This document shows, in pieces, positions 1 to 9,928 of a stretch of 64,000 nucleotides of DNA; the stretch's first letter is position 1, and each line of letters begins with the position of its first letter. Both the position numbers and the translations under genes were made by a program. Source of the stretch: Streptomyces sp. ICC1 (GTDB taxonomy: Bacteria; Actinomycetota; Actinomycetes; Streptomycetales; Streptomycetaceae); NCBI RefSeq assembly GCF_003287935.1, contig NZ_CP030287.1:7882869-7946868 (forward strand), given 5' to 3'. The notes under the pieces are model-generated. The model saw only the letters and a list, made by a program, of their open reading frames with translations. It searched no databases and was not told the origin of the DNA.

Positions 1-85
1 CTCCCCCGGCCGGCGATGGAGGAGCTGATCGCGCGCGGACCGCGGCGGCGAAGTGGAGTAGGAGCGGAGCAGGCCCTGTCGGGCG

Positions 86-808
86 TCAGGGGGCGGGGCG
101 CAACGGCTGGTCCCCGAGCAGGGGCTCGACGGGCTCGCCGTTCTTGAGCGTGACCGGGATCCCCCCGGTGAGTTCCTGCAGGCGCGCCTTGAACTCCGCG
201 GACCACGAGCCCTCCTGATTGGTGGTCACCTCCACCGACGAGCCGTGCCCGCCGGAGGTGCTGTAGACCGGGAAGTCCGCCTTCAGCGCGATGATCCTGG
301 CCGCGGCGGCGTTGAGGGTCCGGTGGGAGTACGGGCTCACGTACACGTCCGCCCGGGCCGGGTCCGCGCCCGGATCCGCCGCGTGCGCCGCTTCGAGGAG
401 GAGCCGGCCGCGGGCCGGATCGGTGACGCACAGGGCCACGCGCCCCGCCGGATGGTCGGTGATCTGCACGGAGTAGACGTCCGCGAAGGCGCCGCGGGCC
501 TGGGCGCCGATGGCCTGGGAGAGGCGTGTGGCCTCGGGGGTGTTGGCCGGGGTGCCGTGGATCAGCGTCGGCGGCGCCTGCCGGACGGCGGAATCGGACT
601 CGGGACACGGCGCGGCGCTCTCGGTGCGGACGGACACGCCGGGCCCGACCGGCTCGTTCCCGGTCACCTCGCCGCAGCCGGTGAGCAGCACGGCGGCGCC
701 CAAGCACGCGAGCACGTACGGGGACACGGACCTGGCGGCGCCGCCCACGGCGAACGGCCCGCCTCCCGATGCGACGCCCGGGACTCTCCTCGTGGTGCGG
801 TTCAACAC
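86..808 (-). CDS. Secreted lipoprotein of unknown function
   Basis: Encodes about 240 residues. A GTG start at 808 is preceded by a GGGGGAG-type ribosome site. The N-terminus is basic, then a hydrophobic stretch ends in the lipobox LLTGC near residue 40, so the protein should be lipid-anchored outside the membrane. Past the lipobox I see no recognised enzyme motif; the later part mixes hydrophilic and short hydrophobic segments with two more cysteines. It is divergent from the CoA-transferase operon and shares that upstream region. The longer open frame upstream of 808 is not supported by codon character. Function is unknown; export and lipidation are the only confident statements. Confidence 0.72.
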   Translation of the reverse strand: MLNRTTRRVPGVASGGGPFAVGGAARSVSPYVLACLGAAVLLTGCGEVTGNEPVGPGVSVRTESAAPCPESDSAVRQAPPTLIHGTPANTPEATRLSQAIGAQARGAFADVYSVQITDHPAGRVALCVTDPARGRLLLEAAHAADPGADPARADVYVSPYSHRTLNAAAARIIALKADFPVYSTSGGHGSSVEVTTNQEGSWSAEFKARLQELTGGIPVTLKNGEPVEPLLGDQPLRPAP

Positions 809-1013
809 GGTCTCCCCCTCGCGCTCCTGTGCCGGATCGGCTCCGCTGGGACGTACCGGCCGGTCCACCGGTTCCCCACACGGGCACCCCCCCGGGTGTG
901 TGCGCGGGCGCCATGGCCAGGGCCCGCCGCCGGTTCCTAGGGTCGTCCGTGTCGGCCCGGCCGCACCGGTCCGGTCGGGGCCGGCGGCCCGGCGCCGGGC
1001 GAAGGAGCGTGCG

Positions 1014-1817
1014 ATGGGTCTGGACAAGGAGGTCGCGACCGCGGCCGCGGCGGTGGCGGACATCCCCGCCGGGGCGTCGCTGGCGGTGGGCGGCTTCGGG
1101 CTGTGCGGGATTCCCGGCGTGCTGATCGGCGCGCTGCTGGAACGGACGGACGCGGTCGCCCTGGAGGTGGTGTCCAACAACTGCGGGGTCGACGACCGGG
1201 GGCTCGGGCTGCTGTTGCGCGAGGGCAGGATCGCCCGGATGACGAGCTCGTACGTGGGCGAGAACAAGGAGTTCGCCCGGCAGTACCTGAGCGGCGAGCT
1301 GGAGGTCGAACTGCTCCCGCAGGGCACGCTCGCCGAGCGGCTGCGGGCCGGCGGCGCGGGGATCCCGGCGTTCTACACGCCGGCCGGGGCCGGCACCCAG
1401 GTCGCGGAGGGCGGGCTGCCGTGGCGCTACCGGGCCGACGGGAGCGTCGCCGTGGCCTCGCCGCCCAAGGAGCTGCGCAGTTGGGCCGGCCGGGAGTACC
1501 TGCTGGAGGAGGGCATCACCACGGATTTCGCCCTGGTGCGGGCGGCGGCCGGGGACCGGCACGGCAACCTCGTCTTCCATGCCTCGGCGCGCAACTTCAA
1601 CCCGCTGGCCGCGATGGCGGGCCGGATCACCATCGCCGAGGTGGAGGAGCTGGTCGAGCCCGGAGAGCTCGATCCGGACTCCGTGCACCTGCCGGGGATC
1701 TTCGTCCAGCGGGTGGTCCGGGTGGACCCCGGCGATCCGGCGGGCGAACGGCACATCGAGTGCCGCACGGTCCGCACGGTCCGCACCCTTCTCCCCGAAC
1801 AGCAAGGCGGTGTTTGA
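1014..1817 (+). CDS. 3-oxoacid CoA-transferase subunit A
   Basis: About 267 residues, ATG at 1014 with a GAAGGAG site upstream. This is the alpha subunit of a bacterial two-subunit family I CoA-transferase, which moves CoA between succinyl-CoA and an acetoacetate- or oxoadipate-type acid in the cytoplasm. The glycine-rich N-terminal run [11 protein letters not shown] and the later [12 protein letters not shown] and [11 protein letters not shown] segments are typical of the family. The stop is three bases from the start of the B subunit, so the pair is one operon. No pca genes are nearby, so acetoacetate is at least as likely a substrate as 3-oxoadipate; that choice is inference. Confidence 0.93.
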   Translation: MGLDKEVATAAAAVADIPAGASLAVGGFGLCGIPGVLIGALLERTDAVALEVVSNNCGVDDRGLGLLLREGRIARMTSSYVGENKEFARQYLSGELEVELLPQGTLAERLRAGGAGIPAFYTPAGAGTQVAEGGLPWRYRADGSVAVASPPKELRSWAGREYLLEEGITTDFALVRAAAGDRHGNLVFHASARNFNPLAAMAGRITIAEVEELVEPGELDPDSVHLPGIFVQRVVRVDPGDPAGERHIECRTVRTVRTLLPEQQGGV

Positions 1818-1820
1818 CAC

Positions 1821-2480
1821 ATGGCTCTGACACGTGGGCAGATGGCGGCCCGGGCCGCCCTCGAACTGGCGGACGGCACGTACGTGAACCTGGGGATCGG
1901 GCTGCCGACCCTGATCCCCGGCCACCTGCCGCCGGGGGTCGAGGTGGTGCTCCAGTCGGAGAACGGGATCCTCGGCGTGGGCCCGTACCCGACGGCCGAC
2001 GAGGTGGATCCGGACCTGGTCAACGCGGGCAAGGAGACGGTCACGGTCCGGGCGGGGGCGTCCTTCTTCGATTCGGCGCTGTCCTTCACCATGATCCGCG
2101 GCGGGCACGTCGACGCCGCCGTGCTGGGCGCGATGCAGGTGTCCGCCTCGGGCGACCTCGCCAACTGGACGGTCCCCGGGAAGACGGTCAAGGGAATGGG
2201 CGGCGCGATGGACCGGGTGCACGGCGCGCGCAGGGTGATCGTGCTCATGGAGCACACGGCGAAGGACGGCACGCCCAAGCTCGTGGAGCGCTGTTCGCTG
2301 CCGCTGACCGGCCGGGGGGTCGTCCAGCGGGTGGTCACCGACCTGGCGGTCGTCGACGTCACCCCGGCGGGGTTCGTGCTGAGCGAGCTCGCGCCCGGGG
2401 TCTCGGTGGCCGAGGTCCGCGCGGCGACGGGTGCGGAGCTCGCGGTGCGCCCCGAACTGGTCGCAGCCGCCTGCAACTAG
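1821..2480 (+). CDS. 3-oxoacid CoA-transferase subunit B
   Basis: 219 residues. It carries [11 protein letters not shown] and the catalytic SENGILG segment, whose glutamate forms the enzyme-CoA thioester in this family, plus [15 protein letters not shown] and [12 protein letters not shown]. It completes the enzyme with the upstream A subunit and is translationally close to it (3-bp gap). Its TAG stop codon is part of the terminal CTAG of a hairpin repeat that begins at 2477, so the repeat abuts the reading frame exactly. The next gene downstream is a PHB-depolymerase-like esterase, which would fit a role in acetoacetate activation. Confidence 0.93.
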   Translation: MALTRGQMAARAALELADGTYVNLGIGLPTLIPGHLPPGVEVVLQSENGILGVGPYPTADEVDPDLVNAGKETVTVRAGASFFDSALSFTMIRGGHVDAAVLGAMQVSASGDLANWTVPGKTVKGMGGAMDRVHGARRVIVLMEHTAKDGTPKLVERCSLPLTGRGVVQRVVTDLAVVDVTPAGFVLSELAPGVSVAEVRAATGAELAVRPELVAAACN

Positions 2481-2544
2481 TGCTGTGACCGGGGAGGTCC
2501 ACCGGGTCGCGGCGCCCGGCACACCTTTCCGGCCACAGCACCAG
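2477..2544. repeat. MITE-like hairpin element, copy 1 (short form)
   Basis: A 68-bp internally shortened copy of the element seen complete at 24272-24436. It begins CTAGTGCTGTGACCGG and ends CCGGCCACAGCACCAG, so the ends are inverted repeats; the last tetramer is CCAG instead of CTAG. The first CTAG supplies the stop codon of the CoA-transferase B gene. Confidence 0.8.
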
Positions 2545-2706
2545 CAGGCGGCGGACGGCGCGCGCAACCCTTGTGGACCGGGCAACCCCCGGCCGGATTG
2601 TGGGGTTCCGGGACATGCCGTCGTGCGCGGTGCCGCTCCTACCGTGGCGGCACCGCGGGCCCCCGGCGACGGGCCCGCGCAGTGCCCGCCGCCCCAGGGA
2701 GCCGCC

Positions 2707-3992
2707 ATGCCCGCCACGTCCGCCCCGGCCGTGGTGCTGGCGCTGCACGGCTGCACCCAGAACGCCCAGACCTACGCGGACAACTCCGGACTCACCGAAC
2801 TCGCCGACCGCGAAGGCTTCCTGGTGGTCTTCGCGGAGACCACCTCCGCGAACAACCCCAACAAGGGCTTCAACTGGTTCCAGGCGGCCGACAACCGGCG
2901 CGGCCAGGGCGAGGCCGCCTCCCTGCGGCAGATGGCCGCCCGCGCCGCCTCCGCCTACGCCGCCGACCCCGCCCGCACCTTCGTCACCGGCCTGTCGGCC
3001 GGCGGCGCCATGACCTCGGCACTGCTCGCGGCCTACCCGGACGTGTTCACGGCGGGGGCGGTCATCGCCGGGCTCCCCCACGGCTGCGCCAAGGACACAG
3101 CCCGTACACGTGCATGAACCCCGGGGTGGACAAGTCCCCGGCCGGCTGGGCGCAGTCGGTCCGTGACGCGTACCCCGCGTGGAGCGGCCCCTGGCCCCGG
3201 GTCGCGATCTGGCACGGCGACGCGGACACCACCGTCGTTCCCCGCAACGCCGACGAACTGCGCGACCAGTGGACCGCGCTGCACGGGCTCTCCCAGACCC
3301 CGGCCCGGACCTCGGCCATCGGGCCCGACGCCACCCGCCACGAGGAGTACCTCGCCGGGGACGGCACGGTGGCCGTCGAGGTCGACCGGGTGCCCGGGAT
3401 CGGGCACGGCACCCCCGTCGACCCGGGTTCCGGTCCCGAGCGGTGCGGCCGTACGGGGGCCGCGCACTTCCTCGCCTCGATCTGCTCCGGCCACTGGATC
3501 GCGAAGTTCTTCGGCCTGGGCGGCTCCGGCCCGGGCCCGGGCCCCGGCACCCCGCCCGCGCCCACCGGCCTGGCCGCCACCGCCGTCGGCGACACCGGCG
3601 TCACCCTCGCCTGGAACCCGGTGCCCGGCGCCGCCGGCTACGCGCTGCTGCGGGACGGTGCCCAGGTCGCCGCCCCGGCCGGGCCGCCCTACACGGACGG
3701 CGGGCTCGCCCCCGGTACGCGCCACACGTACGCCGTGGCGGCCGTCGACGGCTCGGGCGCGGCGGGTGCCGGCTCGGCGCCGGTCACGGTGAGCACGACC
3801 GGCGCGCCGGCGGTGTGCTGGACGGCGCACAACTACCAGCACGTGCGGGCGGGCCGGGCGACGACCGACGGGAGCCACGCCCACGCCAAGGGTTCGCGCC
3901 AGGACCTGGGCCTCTACAACGTCTTCGTCACGCACACCCTGAAGGAGGCGCCCGCGGGCCACTTCGTCATCGCCGACGCCGGCTGCCCCTAG
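2707..3992 (+). pseudogene. PHB depolymerase family esterase, frameshifted and 5'-shortened
   Basis: The first frame has the nucleophile-elbow region TFVTGLSAGGAMTSALL and the oxyanion stretch LALHGCTQNAQTYADNSG, both typical of extracellular PHB depolymerase/esterase proteins. Reading continues in another frame after about 3100 (CMNPGVDKSPAGWAQ, then IWHGDADTTVVP with the catalytic Asp and GIGHGTPVDPG with the His). After the catalytic domain come a fibronectin type III domain (about 3555-3795) and a C-terminal domain starting CWTAHNYQHVRAGRA. A single-base shift near 3100 separates the halves. The usual signal peptide and first strands are missing; a GGGAG site precedes the ATG at 2707. It may be a true pseudogene, or the shift may be a sequencing error, plausible in this assembly. 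Confidence 0.75.
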
Positions 3993-4143
3993 GCCGTCTC
4001 TTTCGGATCTTGCCGGGCCCGCCATGGCGGCCGGCCCCACCGGGGCGGCCGCGAACATGGCGGGCGCAGCCGTGTCGGCGCCGGGGCGGCCGCCCTTAGC
4101 CTCCGGCCAGTCCCCCATCCCGCCGCCTTCCGGAGGTTCCTCG

Positions 4144-5607
4144 ATGCCACCCGCCACCCGTTCCGCGACGACCCGTTCCGCGACGACCCGATGCGCGCCC
4201 CGCGCCAGAGCCGCCCCCGGCGCCGTCGCCGCCGCCGTCCTCGCCTCGGCCCTGCTGCCGGCCGCCGCGCCCCCGGGGGCCGCCGGGGCCGACGCGCACT
4301 GCGCCCGCCGCGCCCAACTTCGCGTACCGGGGGCCGCGCTCCAGCGGGCCGACTGCCTGGCGGAGCTGACGACCGCCGGGACGGTGGCCTCCGGGCACAC
4401 CGACCCCGCCGACTGGGCCGGCCTCACCCCCAAGGACCTCGCCGTCCCCACGGGGGTGCCGGGCATCCAGATCGACGGCTACTTCCCCGACACCCCGGCC
4501 GCCACCGCGGCCCCGAACACCAACAACGGCTGGAACCACGACGCGCAGTTCGTGATCCGGCTGCCCGACCACTGGAACGGCGGGCTCGTCGTCGCCGGCT
4601 CCCCCGGCGTGCGCGAGCAGTACGCCAACGACCGTGCCATCGGCGACTGGGTGCTCTCGCGCGGCTACGCCTTCGCCGCCACCGACAAGGGCAACACCGG
4701 GACCGCGTTCCACCGGGACGGGCGGGCGCCCGGCGACGCGGTCGCCGAGTGGAACACCCGGGTCACCCAGCTCACCCGGGCCGCGCGGGCGGTGGTCGCG
4801 CAGCGCTACCACCGGGCCCCGTCCCGCACGCTCGCCACCGGCATGTCCAACGGCGGCTACCTGGTGCGCTGGCAGCTGGAGAACCATCCGGAGCTGTACG
4901 ACGGCGGGGTCGACTGGGAGGGCACCCTGTGGCGGGCGGAGGGGCCGAACCTGCTGACCTTCCTGCCCCCGGCGCTGGCCGCCTACCCCCGCTACGCGGC
5001 CGGCGGGCCCGACGCCGGGGAGGCCCACGCGCGGATGCTGGCCGCCGGCTACCCGGCCGGCTCGGAGTTCCTGTGGCCCTTCCACCACGCGTACTACTGG
5101 GATCTCACCCAGCGGATCTACCGCGAGGAGTTCGATCCGGGCTTCGACGGCCCGGCCGAGGCCGGGACCCCCTTCTGCGCCCCCGGCACCCCCGCCTGCG
5201 ACGCCGACTACGCCTACGCCGAGCGGCCCGCCGAGGTCCGCCGCGCGGTCGCGGGGACCGCGCTCACCGGCCGCATCGGCAAACCCCTGATCACCCTGCA
5301 CGGCACCCTGGACGTCCTGCTCCCGATCAGCCGGGACTCCGACGTCTACGCCGACATGGTGCGGCGCGCCGGCCGGGGCGGGTTGCTGCGCTACTACCGC
5401 ATCGAGGGCGGCACCCACGTGGACTCGCTCGTCGACGCGTTCCCCGACCGGCTGCGGCCCCTCACCCCCTGCCACCGCTCCGCCTTCACCGCGCTGGAGG
5501 ACTGGATCGGGCGCGGTGTGCGGCCGCCGCTCGGCCACACCGTCCCCCGGGACCCGGCGGCCGATCCGGCGACCCTGCTGACCAGTTGCCCGCTCGGCGC
5601 CCGCTGA
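4144..5607 (+). CDS. Secreted alpha/beta hydrolase (tannase/feruloyl esterase- or 3HB-oligomer-hydrolase-like)
   Basis: 487 residues, ATG at 4144 after a GGAGG site. A basic N-terminus and an alanine-rich hydrophobic stretch ending near AGADAHC indicate secretion. The nucleophile elbow is GMSNGGYLVRW; a likely acid lies in LHGTLDVLLPIS and a likely histidine in IEGGTHVDSLVD near the C-terminus. Spacing and the GVDWEGTLW segment resemble large secreted tannase/feruloyl esterase-type or 3-hydroxybutyrate oligomer hydrolase-type enzymes; I cannot separate the two by eye. Its position after a PHB-depolymerase-like gene favours polyester oligomers. An adapter remnant begins 3 bp after the stop, so the downstream context is artificial. 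Confidence 0.78.
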   Translation: MPPATRSATTRSATTRCAPRARAAPGAVAAAVLASALLPAAAPPGAAGADAHCARRAQLRVPGAALQRADCLAELTTAGTVASGHTDPADWAGLTPKDLAVPTGVPGIQIDGYFPDTPAATAAPNTNNGWNHDAQFVIRLPDHWNGGLVVAGSPGVREQYANDRAIGDWVLSRGYAFAATDKGNTGTAFHRDGRAPGDAVAEWNTRVTQLTRAARAVVAQRYHRAPSRTLATGMSNGGYLVRWQLENHPELYDGGVDWEGTLWRAEGPNLLTFLPPALAAYPRYAAGGPDAGEAHARMLAAGYPAGSEFLWPFHHAYYWDLTQRIYREEFDPGFDGPAEAGTPFCAPGTPACDADYAYAERPAEVRRAVAGTALTGRIGKPLITLHGTLDVLLPISRDSDVYADMVRRAGRGGLLRYYRIEGGTHVDSLVDAFPDRLRPLTPCHRSAFTALEDWIGRGVRPPLGHTVPRDPAADPATLLTSCPLGAR

Positions 5608-5609
5608 CC

Positions 5610-5628
5610 AGATGGGGATAAGAGACAG
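5610..5628. other. Nextera mosaic-end-like sequence (assembly junction)
   Basis: The 19 bases match the Tn5/Nextera mosaic end AGATGTGTATAAGAGACAG with two substitutions. A run of nine G follows. This is library adapter, not a genomic element, and marks a probable chimeric join between the block ending at 5609 and the block starting near 5630. Confidence 0.85.
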
Positions 5629-5661
5629 GGGGGGGGCAGGCAGTGCGGGGCGGACGCGCGG

Positions 5662-6351
5662 TCAGAGGCCGGCGGGCACCGGACCCCTGTCGTGCCAGAC
5701 GGTGCCGCGGCGCTCATGGGCGAACAGCTCTTCGACGGCGTGGGCGATCCGGGGGCCCACCTCGCGCTCCAGCAGGTACAGGCCCAGGTCGAGACCGGAG
5801 GTGACTCCGGCGCCGGTGACTAGGTCGCCGTCGTCGACGACCCGGGCGTTCACCGCGCGGGCCCCGGTGGCTTCGAGCATGTCCAGTCCCAGGTGGTGGG
5901 TGGTGGCGTGGCGGCCCTCCAGCAGGCCGGCCATGGCCAGGACGAGCGAGCCGCCGCACACCGCGCCGACCGTCACCTCCGGGTCGTCCATCGCCGCCTT
6001 CAGCAGCGCGGGCAGCTCGGTGCTCAGGGTGCGGCCCAGCAGTACGGGGATGAACTCGTCCTGCCGCCACTCCCCGGCCCCCGCGTCATGGTCGGGGACC
6101 TCTCCGGGCTCACCGACGCGGCCCGAGGCGCCGGGGACCAGGACCACGTCCGCGCGCCCCGGGTCGAGGACGGCGGTGGCGCGCAGCGTCAGGCCCCCGG
6201 TGCCGCTGACCACCTCGCGCGGTCCTTCGGCGGAGACCAGCTCCACGCTCACCGCCCCGCCGGAGGCGGTACCGCCGGCGTACAACACCTCGTAGGGGGC
6301 GATGACATCGAGCGGATCGAAGCCGTCGAACAGGACGATCTGGGCGCGCAT
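5662..6351 (-). CDS. DJ-1/PfpI family protein
   Basis: 229 residues, ATG at 6351 with a GGAGG site. The fold shows as an N-terminal QIVLFDGFDPLDVIAPYEVL and the nucleophile-elbow cysteine in VGAVCGGSLVLAMAGLLEG, followed by the ATTHH motif. Family members include isonitrile hydratases, glyoxalase III-type enzymes and chaperone-like proteins; the substrate here is unknown. It is divergent from a GlxA-type AraC regulator that has its own DJ-1 domain, a common pairing that suggests the regulator controls it. Cytoplasmic; no signal peptide. Confidence 0.9.
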   Translation of the reverse strand: MRAQIVLFDGFDPLDVIAPYEVLYAGGTASGGAVSVELVSAEGPREVVSGTGGLTLRATAVLDPGRADVVLVPGASGRVGEPGEVPDHDAGAGEWRQDEFIPVLLGRTLSTELPALLKAAMDDPEVTVGAVCGGSLVLAMAGLLEGRHATTHHLGLDMLEATGARAVNARVVDDGDLVTGAGVTSGLDLGLYLLEREVGPRIAHAVEELFAHERRGTVWHDRGPVPAGL

Positions 6352-6559
6352 GCGGGGTTCCTCCGAGTCCGGCGGGCCCGGTCCGCGCCGGGCTCGATCC
6401 CGACACTAAGCGGATGGCGCCCTCACCCCCAGTGGCATTGTCGACACCTTTCAACGGGATATCGCCAACGCCGCAGTACCGCCGCTGACCTGCGCAGATG
6501 ATGCGTCCCGAGGCCCCTCGGACCACGCCTTGGCCTTGGCGGGCGGGTATCTTCTGGCC

Positions 6560-7498
6560 ATGCACACTGTCGCGATCCTCGCGCTGGACCGGGTGATCCC
6601 CTTCGACCTGTCCACCCCGATCGAAGTCTTCGGCCGCACCCGTCTCCCGGACGGCCGCCCCGGTTACCGCATCCGCGTGTGCGCGCAGGAGCCGGAGATC
6701 GACGCGGGCACCTTCAGCCTGCGCGCGCCCTGGGGGTTGGAGGGGTTCGAGGGCGCGGACACGATCATCGTCCCGGGGACCGACGACCCCGAGGCGCCGC
6801 TCGCTCCCGCCGTCCGCGAGGCCCTGCGCGCGGCGGCGGAGCACGGTACGCGCATCGCCTCCATCTGCTCGGGCACCTTCCCGCTGGCCGCCACCGGGCT
6901 CCTGGACGGGCTGCGGGCCACCACCCACTGGATCGCGGCCGGCCTCCTCGCCGCCACGTACCCGGCCGTCGAGGTCGATCCGGACGTCCTGTACGTCGAC
7001 AACGGGCAGATCCTCACCTCGGCCGGCGCCGCGGCGGGACTGGACCTGTGCCTGCACATGATCCGCCGCGACTACGGCTCGGCCGTCGCCGCCGACGCCG
7101 CCCGGCTGTCCGTCATGCCCCTGGAGCGCGAGGGCGGACAAGCGCAGTTCATCGTCCACGACCACGCGCCCACCCCTCAGGGCTCGACCCTCGAACCGCT
7201 GCTGGTCTGGCTGCGGGGCAACCTGGGCTCGGAGCTCACCCTCGCCGACATCGCCGCCGAGGCGGGGACCAGTACCCGGACCCTGATCCGACGCTTCCGC
7301 GATCAGACCGGATCCACGCCCCTCCAATGGCTCCACCGCGCCCGCGTCCGCCAGGCCCAGCACCTCCTGGAGACCACGCGCCACTCCGTCGAACGCATCG
7401 GCTCTCAAGTCGGCTTCGGCTCACCCACCGCGTTCCGCGACCGGTTCAAGAAGACCACCGGCGTCAGCCCCCACGCGTACCGCCGCACCTTCAGCTGA
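6560..7498 (+). CDS. GlxA family AraC-type transcriptional regulator
   Basis: 312 residues from ATG 6560. The N-terminal half is a DJ-1/PfpI-like domain (VAILALDRVIPFDLSTPIEVF; elbow SICSGTFPLAATGLLDG; ATTHW). The C-terminal ~100 residues form an AraC double helix-turn-helix (LTLADIAAEAGTSTRTLIRR; IGSQVGFGSPTAFRDRFKK; GVSPHAYRR). The 208-bp gap to the divergent DJ-1 gene should hold both promoters. The ligand is unknown. It probably activates its divergent neighbour; that is inference from arrangement. Confidence 0.92.
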   Translation: MHTVAILALDRVIPFDLSTPIEVFGRTRLPDGRPGYRIRVCAQEPEIDAGTFSLRAPWGLEGFEGADTIIVPGTDDPEAPLAPAVREALRAAAEHGTRIASICSGTFPLAATGLLDGLRATTHWIAAGLLAATYPAVEVDPDVLYVDNGQILTSAGAAAGLDLCLHMIRRDYGSAVAADAARLSVMPLEREGGQAQFIVHDHAPTPQGSTLEPLLVWLRGNLGSELTLADIAAEAGTSTRTLIRRFRDQTGSTPLQWLHRARVRQAQHLLETTRHSVERIGSQVGFGSPTAFRDRFKKTTGVSPHAYRRTFS

Positions 7499-7820
7499 CC
7501 CCGCGCCACCCTCATCGGTAGGCGATGCGGTCGAGTGAAATCGCGCCGGTCCTCGGCCCTGGAGATGAGCGCGAGGGCAGGAAGGACCAGCGAACGAGCG
7601 CAACGTTGGGGGCGTTGCTCGCGTCCTACGGCGAGGGCTGGCCCTAAGGGCTGTCCCGTAAACGATCTCCGGCGCCCAGGGGGCGTCTTGTCGATCACGT
7701 GTGGGACGTGCTGCGCACGGGGGAAGCGGACTTCCTGCTCTTTTCGCGGGCGGCAGCGGTGCCATGCGGATCGGGATGTACGGGCTTTGCGGAATCGAGT
7801 AGGCCGCCTACCGTTCGGCT
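7499..7820. other. Gene-free stretch, possible insertion-sequence debris
   Basis: 322 bp without a convincing gene on either strand. It contains a stretch (about 7647-7740) beginning GGGCTGTCCCGTAAACGATC that is reminiscent of insertion-sequence ends, but I cannot place a transposase fragment or paired inverted repeats. Treat as unexplained. Confidence 0.3.
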
Positions 7821-8960
7821 GTGGGTAGCTCTTTTCAGACGATCGTCGACCTGGACGCCACCGCCCAGGACGGCGTCGCGCACGGGGGGCGGGTGGCGGC
7901 GTGGCTGGTGGGCGGGAGAATCGTGGGGCTGCCGGATTACGGTCCTGGGCCGCGGTGGGAGCGGGCGACCGGGTTCCGGGAAGCGAGCGGGAGCGATGGG
8001 CTCACCGTTGTCACTGGGCGGACGGTGTTCTTCTCGCCGCAGCAGGGCGGGCCGCCGGTCTGTCCGTACTGCGCGGTGGTGTTCGGGGATGGGCACCGTG
8101 AGGCGTTCTCGCCGGCAATGGACGAATGGTGGAACACCGGCTGGGCCGCAGTGCCCTGTCCGGCCTGCGGACGGGTGGTGCCGCTGGCCGCATGGGAGTG
8201 GGCTGGAGACGGGCTCGCCTTCGCCTACCTGGGGTTCGACTTCCGGAACGGGCCGGCGCTGCTGCCGGAGTTCGTTGCGGAGCTGGGCCGGGTGCTCGGG
8301 CACCGGACACGGTTCGTTCGGGGAAGGATCCAAGGGCTGGTCGCGCGGGGATCGCACGGCGACCCCGGCGCCGACAGCGTGCTCTGGCTGGTGCCCCCGA
8401 ACCCGCGGTCCGACGGCCCCGGCGAGCCCTACCTGGGCTTCACCCGGGCGGCCTGCGAAGCCGTCGCGGCGCCCGGTTCGGTGTCACGGGACGAGCCTCG
8501 AAACGTACCGGGCGACGATGATCCAGTAGGGGACGGCCGTGGTCCCGGGACATCCTCAAGCCCGCCGTCCTGGTCTGAGCCGGCCCCGGCCGGTCCGTTC
8601 CCCCTTCTCCAGAAGGACTCCACCGTGCTCGTCGCCCGCTCCCTCGCCCTGTTCGCCGTTGCCGCGCTCTTCGAGATCGGCGGCGCCTGGCTGGTCTGGC
8701 AGGGCATCCGCGAGCACAAGGGCTGGATCTGGATCGGTGCCGGCGTCATCGCGCTGGGCGTGTACGGGGTCGTTGCCACGTTCCAGTCCGACGGCAGCTT
8801 CGGGCGGATCCTGGCTGCCTACGGCGGGATCTTCGTCGCCGGCTCCATCGCCTGGGGCATGGTCGCCGACGGCTACCGCCCCGACCGCTACGACGTCGTC
8901 GGCGCGCTGGTCTGCCTCGCCGGGATGGCGGTCATCATGTACGCCCCGCGCGGGAACTGA
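7821..8960 (+). CDS. Hypothetical protein with CxxC pairs, read in frame into a YnfA domain
   Basis: An open frame of 379 residues. Residues 1 to about 230 form a soluble domain I do not recognise, with two CxxC pairs (CPYC and CPAC, about 35 residues apart) that could bind one zinc. A Pro/Ser-rich linker leads, without a stop codon, into a complete YnfA-like membrane protein (listed separately from 8625). The YnfA part has its own GTG and ribosome site, so the fusion may be only apparent: the normal stop of the first protein may have been lost by a small indel near 8480-8530, where a neighbouring frame ends at 8529. Function unknown. Confidence 0.5.
   Translation: MGSSFQTIVDLDATAQDGVAHGGRVAAWLVGGRIVGLPDYGPGPRWERATGFREASGSDGLTVVTGRTVFFSPQQGGPPVCPYCAVVFGDGHREAFSPAMDEWWNTGWAAVPCPACGRVVPLAAWEWAGDGLAFAYLGFDFRNGPALLPEFVAELGRVLGHRTRFVRGRIQGLVARGSHGDPGADSVLWLVPPNPRSDGPGEPYLGFTRAACEAVAAPGSVSRDEPRNVPGDDDPVGDGRGPGTSSSPPSWSEPAPAGPFPLLQKDSTVLVARSLALFAVAALFEIGGAWLVWQGIREHKGWIWIGAGVIALGVYGVVATFQSDGSFGRILAAYGGIFVAGSIAWGMVADGYRPDRYDVVGALVCLAGMAVIMYAPRGN
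8625..8960 (+). CDS. ynfA: YnfA (UPF0060) family small membrane protein
   Basis: 111 residues from GTG 8625, with an AGAAGGA site upstream. Four hydrophobic helices are visible: [59 protein letters not shown], and the C-terminal [20 protein letters not shown] and the DRYDVVGA segment are typical of YnfA proteins, which belong to the drug/metabolite transporter superfamily. It probably sits in the cytoplasmic membrane as a dimer. It lies upstream of thyA with about 170 bp between; no functional link is obvious. Confidence 0.9.
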   Translation: MLVARSLALFAVAALFEIGGAWLVWQGIREHKGWIWIGAGVIALGVYGVVATFQSDGSFGRILAAYGGIFVAGSIAWGMVADGYRPDRYDVVGALVCLAGMAVIMYAPRGN

Positions 8961-9130
8961 ACACCAGGGTCACGGCCGGGCCGCGCCTCATGGGCACTGC
9001 ACCGCGGAATCACCGCGGCCCGGTGCGCGCGGCCGCCCACCGGGCCGTCCGTGCCCGGACACCGCCGGGCCGCTGGCCTCGCGCGCCCGCCGTACGCCCG
9101 CGTCCGCGCAGGCCAGTAGACTCGTCGGCT

Positions 9131-9928
9131 GTGGTGGATACTCAGTACGAAGACCTGTTGCGCCTGGTGATGACCTCCGGGACGGCCAAAGCCGACCGGA
9201 CGGGCACCGGCACCCGAAGTGTCTTCGGACACCAATTGCGCTACGACCTCTCGCAGGGGTTCCCGCTGGTCACCACCAAGAAGGTGCACCTCAAGTCGAT
9301 CGTGTACGAGCTGCTGTGGTTCCTGCGCGGCGAATCGAACGTCGACTGGCTGCACGAGCACGGCGTCACCATCTGGGACGAGTGGGCCGACGCGGACGGC
9401 GAGCTCGGCCCGGTCTACGGGGTGCAGTGGCGCTCCTGGCCGACCCCGGATGGCAGCCACATCGACCAGATCAGCGAGGTCCTCGCCACCCTGCGCAGCG
9501 ACCCGGACTCCCGCCGGATGATCGTCTCCGCCTGGAACGTCGCCGAGCTGTCCAAGATGGCGCTGGCGCCCTGCCACGCCTTCTTCCAGTTCTACGTCGC
9601 CGACGGCAAGCTCTCCTGCCAGCTGTACCAGCGCAGCGCGGACCTGTTCCTCGGCGTCCCGTTCAACATCGCCAGCTATGCCCTCCTCACGCACATGGTC
9701 GCGCAGCAGGCGGGCCTCGAGCCGGGTGACTTCATCTGGACCGGGGGCGACTGCCACATCTACGACAACCACGTCGAACAGGTGACCGAGCAGCTCTCGC
9801 GCACCCCGTTCGAGTTCCCCGAGCTGCGGCTGCGCCGGGCGGACTCGCTCTTCGACTACGCCTACTCCGATGTGGAGATCCTCGACTACCGCCACCACCC
9901 GGCGATCAAGGCTCCGGTCGCCGTATGA
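9131..9928 (+). CDS. thyA: Thymidylate synthase
   Basis: About 265 residues. It converts dUMP and methylene-tetrahydrofolate to dTMP and dihydrofolate. The nucleophilic cysteine is in [10 protein letters not shown], followed by [20 protein letters not shown] and DCHIYDNH, all hallmarks of ThyA. Two successive GTG codons (9131, 9134) are possible starts; a TAGACT hexamer 8 bp upstream suggests a very short leader. The end overlaps the folA start by 4 bp (ATGA), so dihydrofolate produced here is recycled by the next gene product. Length matches the standard bacterial enzyme. Confidence 0.96.
   Translation: MVDTQYEDLLRLVMTSGTAKADRTGTGTRSVFGHQLRYDLSQGFPLVTTKKVHLKSIVYELLWFLRGESNVDWLHEHGVTIWDEWADADGELGPVYGVQWRSWPTPDGSHIDQISEVLATLRSDPDSRRMIVSAWNVAELSKMALAPCHAFFQFYVADGKLSCQLYQRSADLFLGVPFNIASYALLTHMVAQQAGLEPGDFIWTGGDCHIYDNHVEQVTEQLSRTPFEFPELRLRRADSLFDYAYSDVEILDYRHHPAIKAPVAV

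Noticed and set aside
1..85. Gene tail at the left edge
   Set aside because: Two frames are open on the plus strand, but there is too little sequence to tell coding from non-coding.
7640..7745. Insertion-sequence end
   Set aside because: A suggestive start but no matched second end, no target duplication and no transposase remnant; kept only as a note in the gap entry.
9110..9130. Adapter-like ACTCGTCGGCT before thyA
   Set aside because: Only 8-9 bases match, no mosaic end follows and thyA is intact; chance.
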